NCBI GenBank assembly: GCA_002450895.1
Contig: DKAR01000066.1
Span: forward strand, 18,461 to 42,878
From: Proteobacteria bacterium UBA6921
GTDB lineage: Bacteria > Pseudomonadota > Gammaproteobacteria > SG8-11
Direction: 5' to 3'
DNA: 24,418 bases
In this document: positions 16,143 to 23,727 of the stretch, in pieces
Layout of the letters: every line of letters begins with the position of its first letter
How positions within the stretch are numbered: position 1 is the first letter of the stretch
Translations under genes and position numbers: made by a program
Notes under the pieces: model-generated
The model's database searches: none
The model's input: the letters and a program-made list of their open reading frames with translations, nothing else
What the model was told of the DNA's origin: nothing

Positions 16143-17330
16143 TCACGGCGCAATTGCTTTCACAACCCACGCTGTGCCGGACTTCACCAATATTCGATCA
16201 CACACCATCGATTTTGCATCGCCGCTCTGCCCGGGCAACGCGCAAACCACGCGCTCCCCCGCATCGCGCAGGCGTCGCACTTCGGCCAACTGCGCTGCAT
16301 CATCACTCGCCGGCACAAAAATTCCGCCCAGCGGCGGCACTGGTTTTGCGGCAAGCGTCATCAGCGTCTTCAGGTCAGCGCTGAATCCCGTCGCCGGACG
16401 CGCACGGCCAAATACTTGTCCGATGTTGTCATAGCGACCGCCACGCGCCACTTCCTGCCCATGGCCCGGCACATACGCGGCAAACACAACGCCCGTCTGG
16501 TATTGGTAACCACGCAGTTCCGCCAGATCGAAATAGATTGGCAAGGCCCCCACCGCTTTGCTCAGGAGCGTTGCAATCTCTTCGAGATTATCCAGCGCTT
16601 CGATCACGGCGTTCGGCGCACCACGCAAAACCGTCCGCGCCTGTTTCAGTACATCCGCGCCGCCGTTGAGATCCATCAGCGCCGCGATCATTTCCTTGAT
16701 GCGCGCGTCACCGGGCATGCCTTCGATCAGCGATTGAATCTCCGCGCGTGCCTTGCGTTGCAGCGCATCGAAAAGTTCTTTTTCCTGCGATTCATTGCAT
16801 CCGGCGTGTGACACCAGCGCCCGGAAGATTCCGACATGCCCCAAATCGACGTGAATCTCCTGCGAGATTCCCAGCGTGCGAAGCGTTTCGATCATCAGCT
16901 GAAGAATTTCAACGTCACTTTGGGCGCCGCCGTGACCATATAACTCCGCGCCAAGCTGCATCGGACTGCGCGAACCGTCCAGACCTTCGGGGCGCGTGCG
17001 CAGCACCGTGCCGAGGTAACAAAGGCGAACCGGTTCGTCGCGACACAAACGATGCGCATCGATGCGCGCCACTTGCGGCGTCATGTCAGCGCGAACGCCC
17101 ATCATTTTCCCGGTCAGCTGGTCGGTCAGCTTGAACGTCTGAATGTCGAGGTCGGTACCGGTCCCAATAAGCAGCGAGTCCAGATATTCGATCATTGAAG
17201 GAATGACGAGGTCGTAACCCCAACGCTCGAACAAATCCACGACAGATCGTCGCGCCTGCTCCAGCGCGCGCGCCTGCGGCGGCAGGATTTCTCCGACCCC
17301 TTCAGGAAGAACCCAACGCTCGCTATTCAT
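16143..17330 (-). CDS. hisZ: ATP phosphoribosyltransferase regulatory subunit HisZ
   Basis: A 395-residue class II tRNA-synthetase-like paralogue of HisRS that lacks aminoacylation activity. With a short-form HisG it forms the octameric enzyme that starts histidine synthesis. Visible family features are WVLPEGVGEILPPQA at the start, VIPSMIEYLDSLL, LTGKMMGVRADMTPQVARI (motif 2-like), PMQLGAELYG, GYQYQTGVVFAAY and ARGGRYDNIG. The C-terminal anticodon-binding domain of HisRS is reduced, as usual for HisZ. It starts one base after the DUF2065 stop (TGATATG), so translation is probably coupled. A short HisG is expected elsewhere in the genome. Confidence 0.95.
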   Translation of the reverse strand: MNSERWVLPEGVGEILPPQARALEQARRSVVDLFERWGYDLVIPSMIEYLDSLLIGTGTDLDIQTFKLTDQLTGKMMGVRADMTPQVARIDAHRLCRDEPVRLCYLGTVLRTRPEGLDGSRSPMQLGAELYGHGGAQSDVEILQLMIETLRTLGISQEIHVDLGHVGIFRALVSHAGCNESQEKELFDALQRKARAEIQSLIEGMPGDARIKEMIAALMDLNGGADVLKQARTVLRGAPNAVIEALDNLEEIATLLSKAVGALPIYFDLAELRGYQYQTGVVFAAYVPGHGQEVARGGRYDNIGQVFGRARPATGFSADLKTLMTLAAKPVPPLGGIFVPASDDAAQLAEVRRLRDAGERVVCALPGQSGDAKSMVCDRILVKSGTAWVVKAIAP

Positions 17331-17331
17331 A

Positions 17332-17526
17332 TCAATTTCTTACGAAGTACAGGATGATAACGCCCGCAAGCATGCTGATTAATCCGCCGATGCGCAAGGA
17401 CCGATCGTCCAGCTGCGCCAGCAGCGCGAGCGTACGACGCAGGCCGCCCGGATTCAGAAATGGAATGATGCCCTCGATGACTAACATCAGCGCGAGCGCG
17501 GCAAAAAGATCCGAAGCATTGATCAT
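17332..17526 (-). CDS. DUF2065 small inner-membrane protein (YjeT-like)
   Basis: A 64-residue protein with two predicted membrane segments (about 7-25 and 45-62) around a basic, Leu-rich linker. The pattern SDLFAALALMLVIEGIIPFLNP and the RIGG.S...G..ILY C-terminus match the DUF2065 family, usually found next to hflC in proteobacteria. The function is unknown; the steady linkage to HflKC suggests an accessory role at the membrane, which is inference. It lies 20 bases after hflC and one base before hisZ. Confidence 0.88.
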   Translation of the reverse strand: MINASDLFAALALMLVIEGIIPFLNPGGLRRTLALLAQLDDRSLRIGGLISMLAGVIILYFVRN

Positions 17527-17546
17527 TTTTTGCCCTGCGCCGGCGA

Positions 17547-18425
17547 CTACCGGCGGTTGCCGCGGGCACTTCCAAAGTACTTGAAGAACTCCGAATCAGG
17601 CTTCAAAACAATTACATCCGAACGATCCGCCAGCGCAGTCTTGTACGCTGTGAGGCTGCGATAGAACGAATAGAACTCGGGATTCCGGCTGAATGCCTTG
17701 GCGTAGATATCCGCCGCCTGGGCATCGCCCTCGCCGCGAATCTGTTCGGCATCGCGGTACGCCTCGGCCAGGATAACGGTCCGCTGGCGATCCGCGTCGG
17801 CCCTAATCTTTTCAGCTGCTTCCGCGCCACGCGAGCGAAGATCCTTCGCGACACGCTGGCGTTCGGCCTCCATGCGCTGATACACCGATGAACTGATCGC
17901 CGCCGCGTATTCGATGCGAATGATGCGGACGTCGACCACCTCAATGCCGAGTTCACGAACCTGCTTGTTCGCCTGAACGGTCAGCAAATCCATAATTTGC
18001 GAACGCTCACCGGATATAACTTCCTGAATCGTGCGCTTGCCGAATTCATCACGCAGGCCGTTCTTTATGATTTGAGACAGACGGGCATTTGCATTAACCG
18101 TGTCGCCGCCCGTTGCCGTGAAATAACGCGGCAGGTCGTCGATCCGCCACTTCACGTACGAGTCCACGAGCACGTTCTTCTTTTCGCTCGTCAGGTATTC
18201 CTCGGGTTCGCTGTCGAGCGTCAGTATGCGACGGTCAAACTTGCGAACAGATTCGAAGAACGGAACCTTCCACTGCCAACCCGGTTTGTAGTCATGCTCA
18301 ATGATTTCGCCAAAGCGGAACCGGATCGCGCGCTCTTTTTCACTAACGGTAAAAATGGAACCCGACAGCGTCGCGATAGCGACGATTACGAGAATTACGG
18401 CCAGTAACTTGCTGCTGTCGCTCAT
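17547..18425 (-). CDS. hflC: HflC, subunit of the HflKC modulator of FtsH
   Basis: A 292-residue SPFH (band 7) inner-membrane protein that with HflK forms a large periplasm-facing cage around FtsH and modulates its proteolysis. An N-terminal membrane anchor (about 7-25) is followed by FTVSEKERAIRFRFGEI and KPGWQWKVPFFESV. The SPFH domain runs to about residue 190. A charged Ala/Glu/Arg-rich coiled coil (about 190-245) and FYSFYRSLTAYK near the end match HflC. The ATG overlaps the hflK stop by one base (TAATG), indicating coupled, probably equimolar translation. Confidence 0.97.
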   Translation of the reverse strand: MSDSSKLLAVILVIVAIATLSGSIFTVSEKERAIRFRFGEIIEHDYKPGWQWKVPFFESVRKFDRRILTLDSEPEEYLTSEKKNVLVDSYVKWRIDDLPRYFTATGGDTVNANARLSQIIKNGLRDEFGKRTIQEVISGERSQIMDLLTVQANKQVRELGIEVVDVRIIRIEYAAAISSSVYQRMEAERQRVAKDLRSRGAEAAEKIRADADRQRTVILAEAYRDAEQIRGEGDAQAADIYAKAFSRNPEFYSFYRSLTAYKTALADRSDVIVLKPDSEFFKYFGSARGNRR

Positions 18426-19627
18426 TAGCGTGCCTCCCGCAAACGGCTGCGATCGCGCTGCTCGCTGATTGCAGAGCGTGTTGCCGGGGAATCGGTGACC
18501 GAATTTTGCGGCATGGGCTCCGGCAACGCGGCAGGATTGCTTGTCGACGAAGAACCGGAACTTCCACGCTGCGCATCCAGGAACTTGTCGAGCGGCAGGT
18601 AGACCATGTTGCTGCCGCCAGGGACGTCGACAACGATTTTGCTGGTTGAACCAAGCACGGACTCGACCATTTCAATGTAAAGGCGCTCGCGCGTTACTGT
18701 CGGCTCCTTTTGATACTCCGCAAGAATTTTGGAGAATCGCACCGCTTCACCTTCGGCGTGGGCGACCGCGCGGGACTTGTACGCGTTGGCGTCTTCAAGC
18801 TGACGGGCTGCGGCGCCACGCGCTTTCGGCAGGATATCGTTCGAGTAGGCTTCGGCTTCGTTTTTCAGACGCTGTTCGTCTTCACGCGCCTTCACCGCAT
18901 CTTCAAACGCAGTACGAACCTGCTCAGGTGCCTTGGCACTTTGCATGTTGACGCTGGTCACCAGCAAGCCGGTGTTATAGCGATCCAGAATTTGCTGAAC
19001 CTGCTCCTGCACACGCTGACCAATTTCGGCGCGGCCTTCAGTAATGACGAAATCCATTTTGCTCTTGCCGATAATTTCTCGCAGCGCGCTTTCCATGGCT
19101 TGGCGCAAGGTGACATCCGGATCGGCGACACGGAACAGATAATCCTTGGCGTCTTTGACCTTGTATTGGATGGTCATCTCAACGTCGACGATGTTCTCGT
19201 CCTGCGTCAGCATCAACGAACTGGTGTCCCCGGACCGTAGACCGCCACGCGATGTCAACTCCACGGAATTGATTCGTGAGACGTCGACAATTTCTCGGGT
19301 TTGTAGCAACGGTGGATACCAGTGCAATCCGGGGCCGGTTGTTTCCTTGTACGCGCCGAGCTGCAGGACCACGGCCTGCTTGCCTTCCTCGACGGTATAA
19401 AGACCGTAGAATCCCCAAATGCCGGCGATAACGATAATCGCGATAGCGATCAGTTTGTCGAAGCCGCCACTGCTCTCGCGCCCGCCTCGGCCGGAGCCGC
19501 CGAACAGTCCGCCGAAGGAATCCTGCAACTTTTTCAGGAGCTGATCGATATCAGGACCGTTTTGGTCCCCACCTCGACCACCCCACGGGTCGCGGTCCCC
19601 TTTACCACCCGGTTCGTTCCAGGCCAT
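18425..19627 (-). CDS. hflK: HflK, subunit of the HflKC modulator of FtsH
   Basis: A 400-residue SPFH-family membrane protein, partner of HflC. The N-terminal tail is cytoplasmic and Gly/Asp-rich (MAWNEPGGKGDRDPWGG), with a further Gly/Ser-rich stretch before a single membrane segment at about 59-77. The SPFH domain starts with YTVEEGKQAVVLQLG and GLHWYPPL, and a coiled-coil region follows (about 240-300). The end is Ser/Pro-rich. The ATG at 19627 is preceded by a CGGAGC ribosome binding site; a TTG one codon earlier is less likely. It is separated from hflX by 87 bases that include a short CTGAGC/GCTCAG hairpin. Confidence 0.97.
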   Translation of the reverse strand: MAWNEPGGKGDRDPWGGRGGDQNGPDIDQLLKKLQDSFGGLFGGSGRGGRESSGGFDKLIAIAIIVIAGIWGFYGLYTVEEGKQAVVLQLGAYKETTGPGLHWYPPLLQTREIVDVSRINSVELTSRGGLRSGDTSSLMLTQDENIVDVEMTIQYKVKDAKDYLFRVADPDVTLRQAMESALREIIGKSKMDFVITEGRAEIGQRVQEQVQQILDRYNTGLLVTSVNMQSAKAPEQVRTAFEDAVKAREDEQRLKNEAEAYSNDILPKARGAAARQLEDANAYKSRAVAHAEGEAVRFSKILAEYQKEPTVTRERLYIEMVESVLGSTSKIVVDVPGGSNMVYLPLDKFLDAQRGSSGSSSTSNPAALPEPMPQNSVTDSPATRSAISEQRDRSRLREAR

Positions 19628-19714
19628 CAAATGCTCCGAAATAATCTTGCGTTGTGTGATTGGAGAAGTGAACTGAGCGGGGCAAAAAGCTCAGGACAGT
19701 GAATTCTAGGGATG

Positions 19715-21049
19715 TCAGGCCACGCCCGCAAGGCGTTTGGATTCATCGAGTTCCGGTTTTCGGGACACCACCATTTCGGCGCGGAAGTCGGGATGCTGAA
19801 ATATCGCGGTTTGCTGGTCAGGCTCGACCTCGATCAGGATGCGCCAATCGGTCTCGCCGACGAGGTTTTCCTCCGAAACGACGCCCAGGGCATGCAGCGC
19901 CGCGCGCAGACGGGCAAGAACCACCGGGACGCGCAGTTCGATCGTTTCGCGTGCACGTTGCAGATACTCCCCAATGGCATCGATGAGTTCCGGCATGCCC
20001 TGGCCGGTCACTGCCGATACCCAGACCCGCGTCACGGCGCCGGAGCTGTCTCGCTCGACGCGAGCACTCTCGCCAGGAATCAGGTCTATCTTGTTGAATA
20101 CCTCGATCTGCCGGACGTCACTGGCACCGATCTCCTGCAACACCGAATTGACTTCTTCGATATTGGAATGCCGTTGGTCACTGTGCGCGTCGATCACGTG
20201 CAACAACAAATTCGCCTGGGTGGTTTCTTCCAAGGTCGCATGGAATGCCGTAACCAGCGAATGCGGCAGATGGCGTATAAAACCAACGGTGTCTGCGAGG
20301 ATTGCCGATTTTCCAAAGGGAAGTTCAAGACGCCGCAGCGTTGGATCGAGCGTCGCAAACAACTGATCCGCGGCATACACATTTGCGCTGGTCAGCCGGT
20401 TGAACAGCGTCGACTTGCCGGCGTTTGTGTATCCGACAAGAGAGACCGTCGGAATCGGAACCTTGCGCCGGGTGGAACGATTCAGCTCGCGTCGTTTGCC
20501 CACTTTTTCGAGTTTCTTGTTCAGTTGCTTGATTCGCTCACGAATCATTCGACGGTCGAGTTCGATCTGGGTTTCACCCGGTCCGCCGCGCACGCCGATA
20601 CCACCGCGCTGACGTTCAAGGTGCGTCCATCCTCGAACCAACCGGGTGGAAAGATGTTCCAGCTGAGCCAATTCAACCTGCAGACGCCCTTCGTGCGATC
20701 GCGCGCGCTGCGCAAAAATTTCTAGGATCAGACCGGTTCGATCCATTACCGCGCACTTCAGCTCGCGCTCGATGTTACGTTCCTGAGCCGGCGACAGCGT
20801 GTGATTGAAAAGAACAATGCCGGCCTCGTTCGCGACGACAGCCGCCTTGATCTCTTCCAGCTTTCCGGAACCAATCAGAAACTTCGGGTTGGGTTCACGC
20901 AGCGTCGCGGAGATGACCGCAACGGGAATGAATTGACCGGAATGGGCAAGTTCCTTGAATTCCTGAAGCTCTTCGCCTTCCTGGCGTTGAGATACTTCAA
21001 CATGGACAAGAACCGCGCGCCGACCGGATTGCGGACGTTCAAACAACAA
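19715..21049 (-). CDS. hflX: GTPase HflX
   Basis: A 444-residue ribosome-associated GTPase that can split stalled 70S ribosomes under stress. The N-terminal HflX domain includes NPKFLIGSGKLEEI and VMDRTGLILEIFAQRARSHE. A helical linker includes GGIGVRGGPGETQIE (149-163). The G domain follows with Walker A GYTNAGKST (206-214), DTVGF (253-257), NKID (319-322) and VSA (344-346). I take the TTG at 21049 as start: GGAGG stands six bases upstream and MLFERPQSG matches the usual beginning of the family. It lies 29 bases after hfq. Confidence 0.95.
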   Translation of the reverse strand: MLFERPQSGRRAVLVHVEVSQRQEGEELQEFKELAHSGQFIPVAVISATLREPNPKFLIGSGKLEEIKAAVVANEAGIVLFNHTLSPAQERNIERELKCAVMDRTGLILEIFAQRARSHEGRLQVELAQLEHLSTRLVRGWTHLERQRGGIGVRGGPGETQIELDRRMIRERIKQLNKKLEKVGKRRELNRSTRRKVPIPTVSLVGYTNAGKSTLFNRLTSANVYAADQLFATLDPTLRRLELPFGKSAILADTVGFIRHLPHSLVTAFHATLEETTQANLLLHVIDAHSDQRHSNIEEVNSVLQEIGASDVRQIEVFNKIDLIPGESARVERDSSGAVTRVWVSAVTGQGMPELIDAIGEYLQRARETIELRVPVVLARLRAALHALGVVSEENLVGETDWRILIEVEPDQQTAIFQHPDFRAEMVVSRKPELDESKRLAGVA

Positions 21050-21078
21050 ACCGCACCTCCGGCCGGTCGCAGACGGTC

Positions 21079-21330
21079 CTAGCCATTACCTGCTTCGGGT
21101 GCACCTTCTTCGCCATGACTGAGTTTGACGTTCCTTGCAGGCACGATCGTCGAGATCGCATGCTTGTATACCATCTGATTGACGGTGTTCTTCAACAACA
21201 CAACGAATTGATCAAACGACTCAACCTGTCCTTGAAGTTTGATCCCGTTGACCAGGTAGATCGATACGGGGACGCGTTCCTTGCGCAGAGCGTTCAAGAA
21301 AGGGTCTTGTAGCGATTGCCCTTTTGACAT
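21079..21330 (-). CDS. hfq: RNA chaperone Hfq
   Basis: An 83-residue Sm-like protein that forms hexameric rings, pairs small RNAs with mRNAs and binds poly(A) and poly(U) RNA. The Sm1 motif (IYLVNGIKLQGQVESFDQFVVLL) and Sm2 motif (YKHAISTIVPAR) are intact. The proximal-face residues KGQSLQDPFLN and the rim RKER are present. The C-terminal tail is short and acidic/Gly-rich, as in Pseudomonas-like bacteria and shorter than in E. coli. The ATG has an AGAGGAGAG ribosome binding site. A promoter candidate lies in the 126-base gap behind miaA. Confidence 0.98.
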   Translation of the reverse strand: MSKGQSLQDPFLNALRKERVPVSIYLVNGIKLQGQVESFDQFVVLLKNTVNQMVYKHAISTIVPARNVKLSHGEEGAPEAGNG

Positions 21331-21439
21331 GGTTCTCTCCTCTTTCTATTTTTTAAGCTACTTGTTTAGTTTATGTGTGCTGCGTTTTCTCGAACGGACA
21401 TACGTCACTAGGCCTGCTTACCGTTTGAACTACAGGCAA

Positions 21440-21448
21440 ATTGTAGCA
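21440..21448 (-). promoter_or_regulatory. Extended -10 promoter candidate for hfq
   Basis: On the minus strand TGCTACAAT reads as an extended -10 element (TGN plus TACAAT), starting nine bases beyond the miaA stop. No convincing -35 lies at 16-18 bases, which is tolerated by extended -10 promoters. The transcript would have a leader of about 100 bases. The 21331-21456 gap holds no gene. Confidence 0.45.
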
Positions 21449-21456
21449 CAGGGGGT

Positions 21457-22431
21457 TCAGACGCCGGGCAGTTCCGATTGGTTCCCGGGCCCACCCACAA
21501 TTGTTTGCAGGGCATCAATTAACTTGCCTGAAGCTTCCCCGCCGAGCGGGTTGATCGTGATCAGGTTTTGCTCACTCCGGAGCCACGTCATCTGGCGCTT
21601 GGCCAGCTGAGCCGTCGCGATGACAGCACGCTCGACCATTTCGGATTCGGAGACCTGCCCGTCCAGAAACTCCCACACCTGGCGGTAGCCAACCGCGCGC
21701 ATCGATGGGAGGTCCGCATTGAGATCCCCTCGCGCACGCAACTTTCGGACCTCATCCACCAGTCCTTGGCCGAGCATATTGCGGAAGCGTAAGGAGATTC
21801 GCTCGCGCAAGATCTTGCGATCCGGCGGCACCAACGCGATCTTGTGATACTGAAACTCGGTGCTGCTTTGTCCATCTGCCAGAAATTCCGACAGCGAACG
21901 GCCAGTCATTTCGTAGACTTCCAGCGCGCGTTGAATTCGCTGCGGATCATTGGGATGAATTCGCTTGGCGGACGCCGGGTCAACCTGTGCCAGCCACTCA
22001 TGCATCGCCGGCCAACCCGCCGCCGACGCACGCGCGTCGATCGCTGCCCTGACTTCCGGGCTGGCGGTCGGCAGTGTGGCCAGACCTCGTTCCAGGGCCC
22101 GAAAGTACAGCATGGTTCCACCCACGAGCAGGGGGACCTTTCCCTTTGTAATGACGTCACGCAACACGGCGATTGCGTCGGCTCGAAATCGTCCGGCGGA
22201 GTACGCTTCCGCCGGATCACAAATGTCGATGAGGTGATGCGGATACTGTTGACGAAGTTCCAGCGACGGTTTCGCGGTCCCGATGTCCATGCCGCGATAG
22301 ACCAACGCCGAATCAACGCTGACGATCTCAACGGGAAACCGCTTCGCCAACTCAACGGCGAAGTCCGTCTTTCCCGTGGCTGTGGGGCCCATCAGGAAGA
22401 TCGCGACCGGAGCCGCGCTCGCAGTGGTCAT
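21457..22431 (-). CDS. miaA: tRNA dimethylallyltransferase
   Basis: A 324-residue enzyme that transfers a dimethylallyl group to N6 of A37 in tRNAs reading UNN codons. The P-loop GPTATGKT (15-22), the SVDSALVYRGMDIGTAKP block with catalytic-type Asp (38-55), GGTMLYFRAL (104-113) and NDPQRIQRALEVYEMTG are present. The C-terminal part carries AVGYRQVWEFL and LAKRQMTWLR. The ATG overlaps the rimI stop by one base (TAATG), so translation is probably coupled. It lies directly upstream of hfq, as is typical for gammaproteobacteria; the usual upstream neighbour mutL is not in the window. Confidence 0.97.
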   Translation of the reverse strand: MTTASAAPVAIFLMGPTATGKTDFAVELAKRFPVEIVSVDSALVYRGMDIGTAKPSLELRQQYPHHLIDICDPAEAYSAGRFRADAIAVLRDVITKGKVPLLVGGTMLYFRALERGLATLPTASPEVRAAIDARASAAGWPAMHEWLAQVDPASAKRIHPNDPQRIQRALEVYEMTGRSLSEFLADGQSSTEFQYHKIALVPPDRKILRERISLRFRNMLGQGLVDEVRKLRARGDLNADLPSMRAVGYRQVWEFLDGQVSESEMVERAVIATAQLAKRQMTWLRSEQNLITINPLGGEASGKLIDALQTIVGGPGNQSELPGV

Positions 22432-22901
22432 TACGGAATCAGCTTTCGTTCAAGGATCAGGGCGTTTTCGCGCCCGTTTGAAGCAGGATAATAATCGCGG
22501 CGCGTACCGACTTCCTGAAAGCCTTCCCGGTGATAAAGATGAATCGCCGCTTTGTTGGAAGGACGAACTTCAAGAAAAATCGAACGTGCAAGGTGCTCCT
22601 GGGCCAAATCAAAAATTCGATCGAGCAACACGCCACCGATGCCGCGACGCTGGAATTCCGGCTGCACGCACAGATTCAGAATGTGTGCTTCGCCCGCTCC
22701 GATCGACATCACGAAATATCCGATAACTTCCTGGCGATACAACGCGACCCAGCAGCAATAACCGACGTGAATGCAATCGCGAAAAATTCCGTCCGTCCAG
22801 GGAAACGGATACACGCGACTTTCAATATCCATCACGCGCTCGACATCTTCGACATGCATCGGACGCAGATCCAGCTCGATGGCCTTTACGACTGCACTCA
22901 T
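22431..22901 (-). CDS. rimI: Ribosomal protein S18 alanine N-acetyltransferase
   Basis: A 156-residue GNAT acetyltransferase; RimI acetylates the N-terminal Ala of S18. The entry segment VYPFPWTDGIF (30-40), the acetyl-CoA loop QRRGIGG (84-90) after HILNLCVQPEF, LEVRPSN (110-116, with the Glu often assigned as base) and HLYHREGFQEVGTRRDYY (121-138) are all typical of RimI. No clear ribosome binding site precedes the ATG. It lies 27 bases after the glycosylase gene and overlaps miaA by one base. Confidence 0.94.
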   Translation of the reverse strand: MSAVVKAIELDLRPMHVEDVERVMDIESRVYPFPWTDGIFRDCIHVGYCCWVALYRQEVIGYFVMSIGAGEAHILNLCVQPEFQRRGIGGVLLDRIFDLAQEHLARSIFLEVRPSNKAAIHLYHREGFQEVGTRRDYYPASNGRENALILERKLIP

Positions 22902-22928
22902 GGTGTCAGATCTTCTATAAAAAGCCTG

Positions 22929-23660
22929 TTAGTTTCCTTCCATGACTGAACGCGCAAACAGCAGGTCGCCCCATGCCTTTCGCTTTTCGGTTGGCGAACG
23001 AAGCAGGTACGCCGGATGGTAGGTAACGACCAACGGGATTCCATCTCCGTACTCAAACCGTCGACCCCGCAATTTTCCGATAGGTATATCGGTTTTCAGC
23101 AGGTTTTGTGCAGCGATTCGCCCGACCGCCAGAATAATTTTTGGTTTGACCAAGGCGACCTGTTGCTTCAGAAACGGTTCGCATTGTTCAACTTCCGCGG
23201 GTAACGGATCCCTGTTATTTGGAGGACGACACTTAAGAATATTTGCGATATAGACCTGTTCGCGAGGCAGTCCAATCGCGCGCAGCATTTCATTCAGCAA
23301 TTTCCCTGCGCGCCCGACGAAGGGTTCGCCTTGCGCGTCTTCGTCAGCGCCTGGCGCCTCGCCGATCACCATCCACGTCGCGCTGCGGTTTCCGACACCG
23401 AATACGGTCTGCGTACGCGTGGCGTGCAGTCCACAGGCCGTGCAACTCTTCACTTTCGCTTGAAGTGCATCCCATGATTCCAACGGAACAACCACGGATG
23501 GGTCTGTCGAAACAGCCGGCGTCTGAGTCGACTTGCTTTGGATGTTCAACGGCGTTGAATTGGGTGGCGGCACCGGTGGTGCCACCGACCCTCGAAGTTT
23601 GTACACATCAATTCCCAAGGTCGAGAGTTGCTCGGCGCGCGTCTGTTCGTCCACTGTCAC
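22929..23660 (-). CDS. Uracil-DNA glycosylase, family 4 type (Fe-S)
   Basis: A 243-residue protein that should remove uracil from DNA by base excision. Four cysteines suited to a 4Fe-4S cluster are at 73, 76, 144 and 160. The active-site motif GEAPGADEDAQGEPFVGRAGK (100-120), NILKCRPPNNRDP and the C-terminal VTYHPAYLLR motif fit family 4. An N-terminal extension of about 60 residues is Pro/Ser/Thr-rich and probably disordered; such extensions are seen in proteobacterial members once annotated as phage DNA polymerase-related. The start is uncertain: GTG at 23660 or GTG at 23654, both near an AAGGA. It lies between leuA and rimI. Confidence 0.92.
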   Translation of the reverse strand: MTVDEQTRAEQLSTLGIDVYKLRGSVAPPVPPPNSTPLNIQSKSTQTPAVSTDPSVVVPLESWDALQAKVKSCTACGLHATRTQTVFGVGNRSATWMVIGEAPGADEDAQGEPFVGRAGKLLNEMLRAIGLPREQVYIANILKCRPPNNRDPLPAEVEQCEPFLKQQVALVKPKIILAVGRIAAQNLLKTDIPIGKLRGRRFEYGDGIPLVVTYHPAYLLRSPTEKRKAWGDLLFARSVMEGN

Positions 23661-23678
23661 TCATCCTTTGCGAGATAG

Positions 23679-23707
23679 TGACCCCGCGCCATGTCGACGC
23701 GGGATCA
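23679..23707 (-). promoter_or_regulatory. Hairpin between leuA and the glycosylase gene
   Basis: A 10-base-pair stem with one wobble pair (23679-23688 with 23698-23707) and a 9-base loop, placed 21 bases after the leuA stop. No U-run follows, so it is at best a Rho-assisted or partial terminator, or an mRNA-stabilising end structure. Confidence 0.4.
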
Positions 23708-23727
23708 TTCAGCCGACGCCCGCATCG

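Noticed and set aside
19655..19695. CTGAGC/GCTCAG hairpin between hflX and hflK as a terminator
   Set aside because: Only 6 base pairs, with the T-run in the loop and not after the stem. hflX-hflK-hflC are normally co-transcribed.
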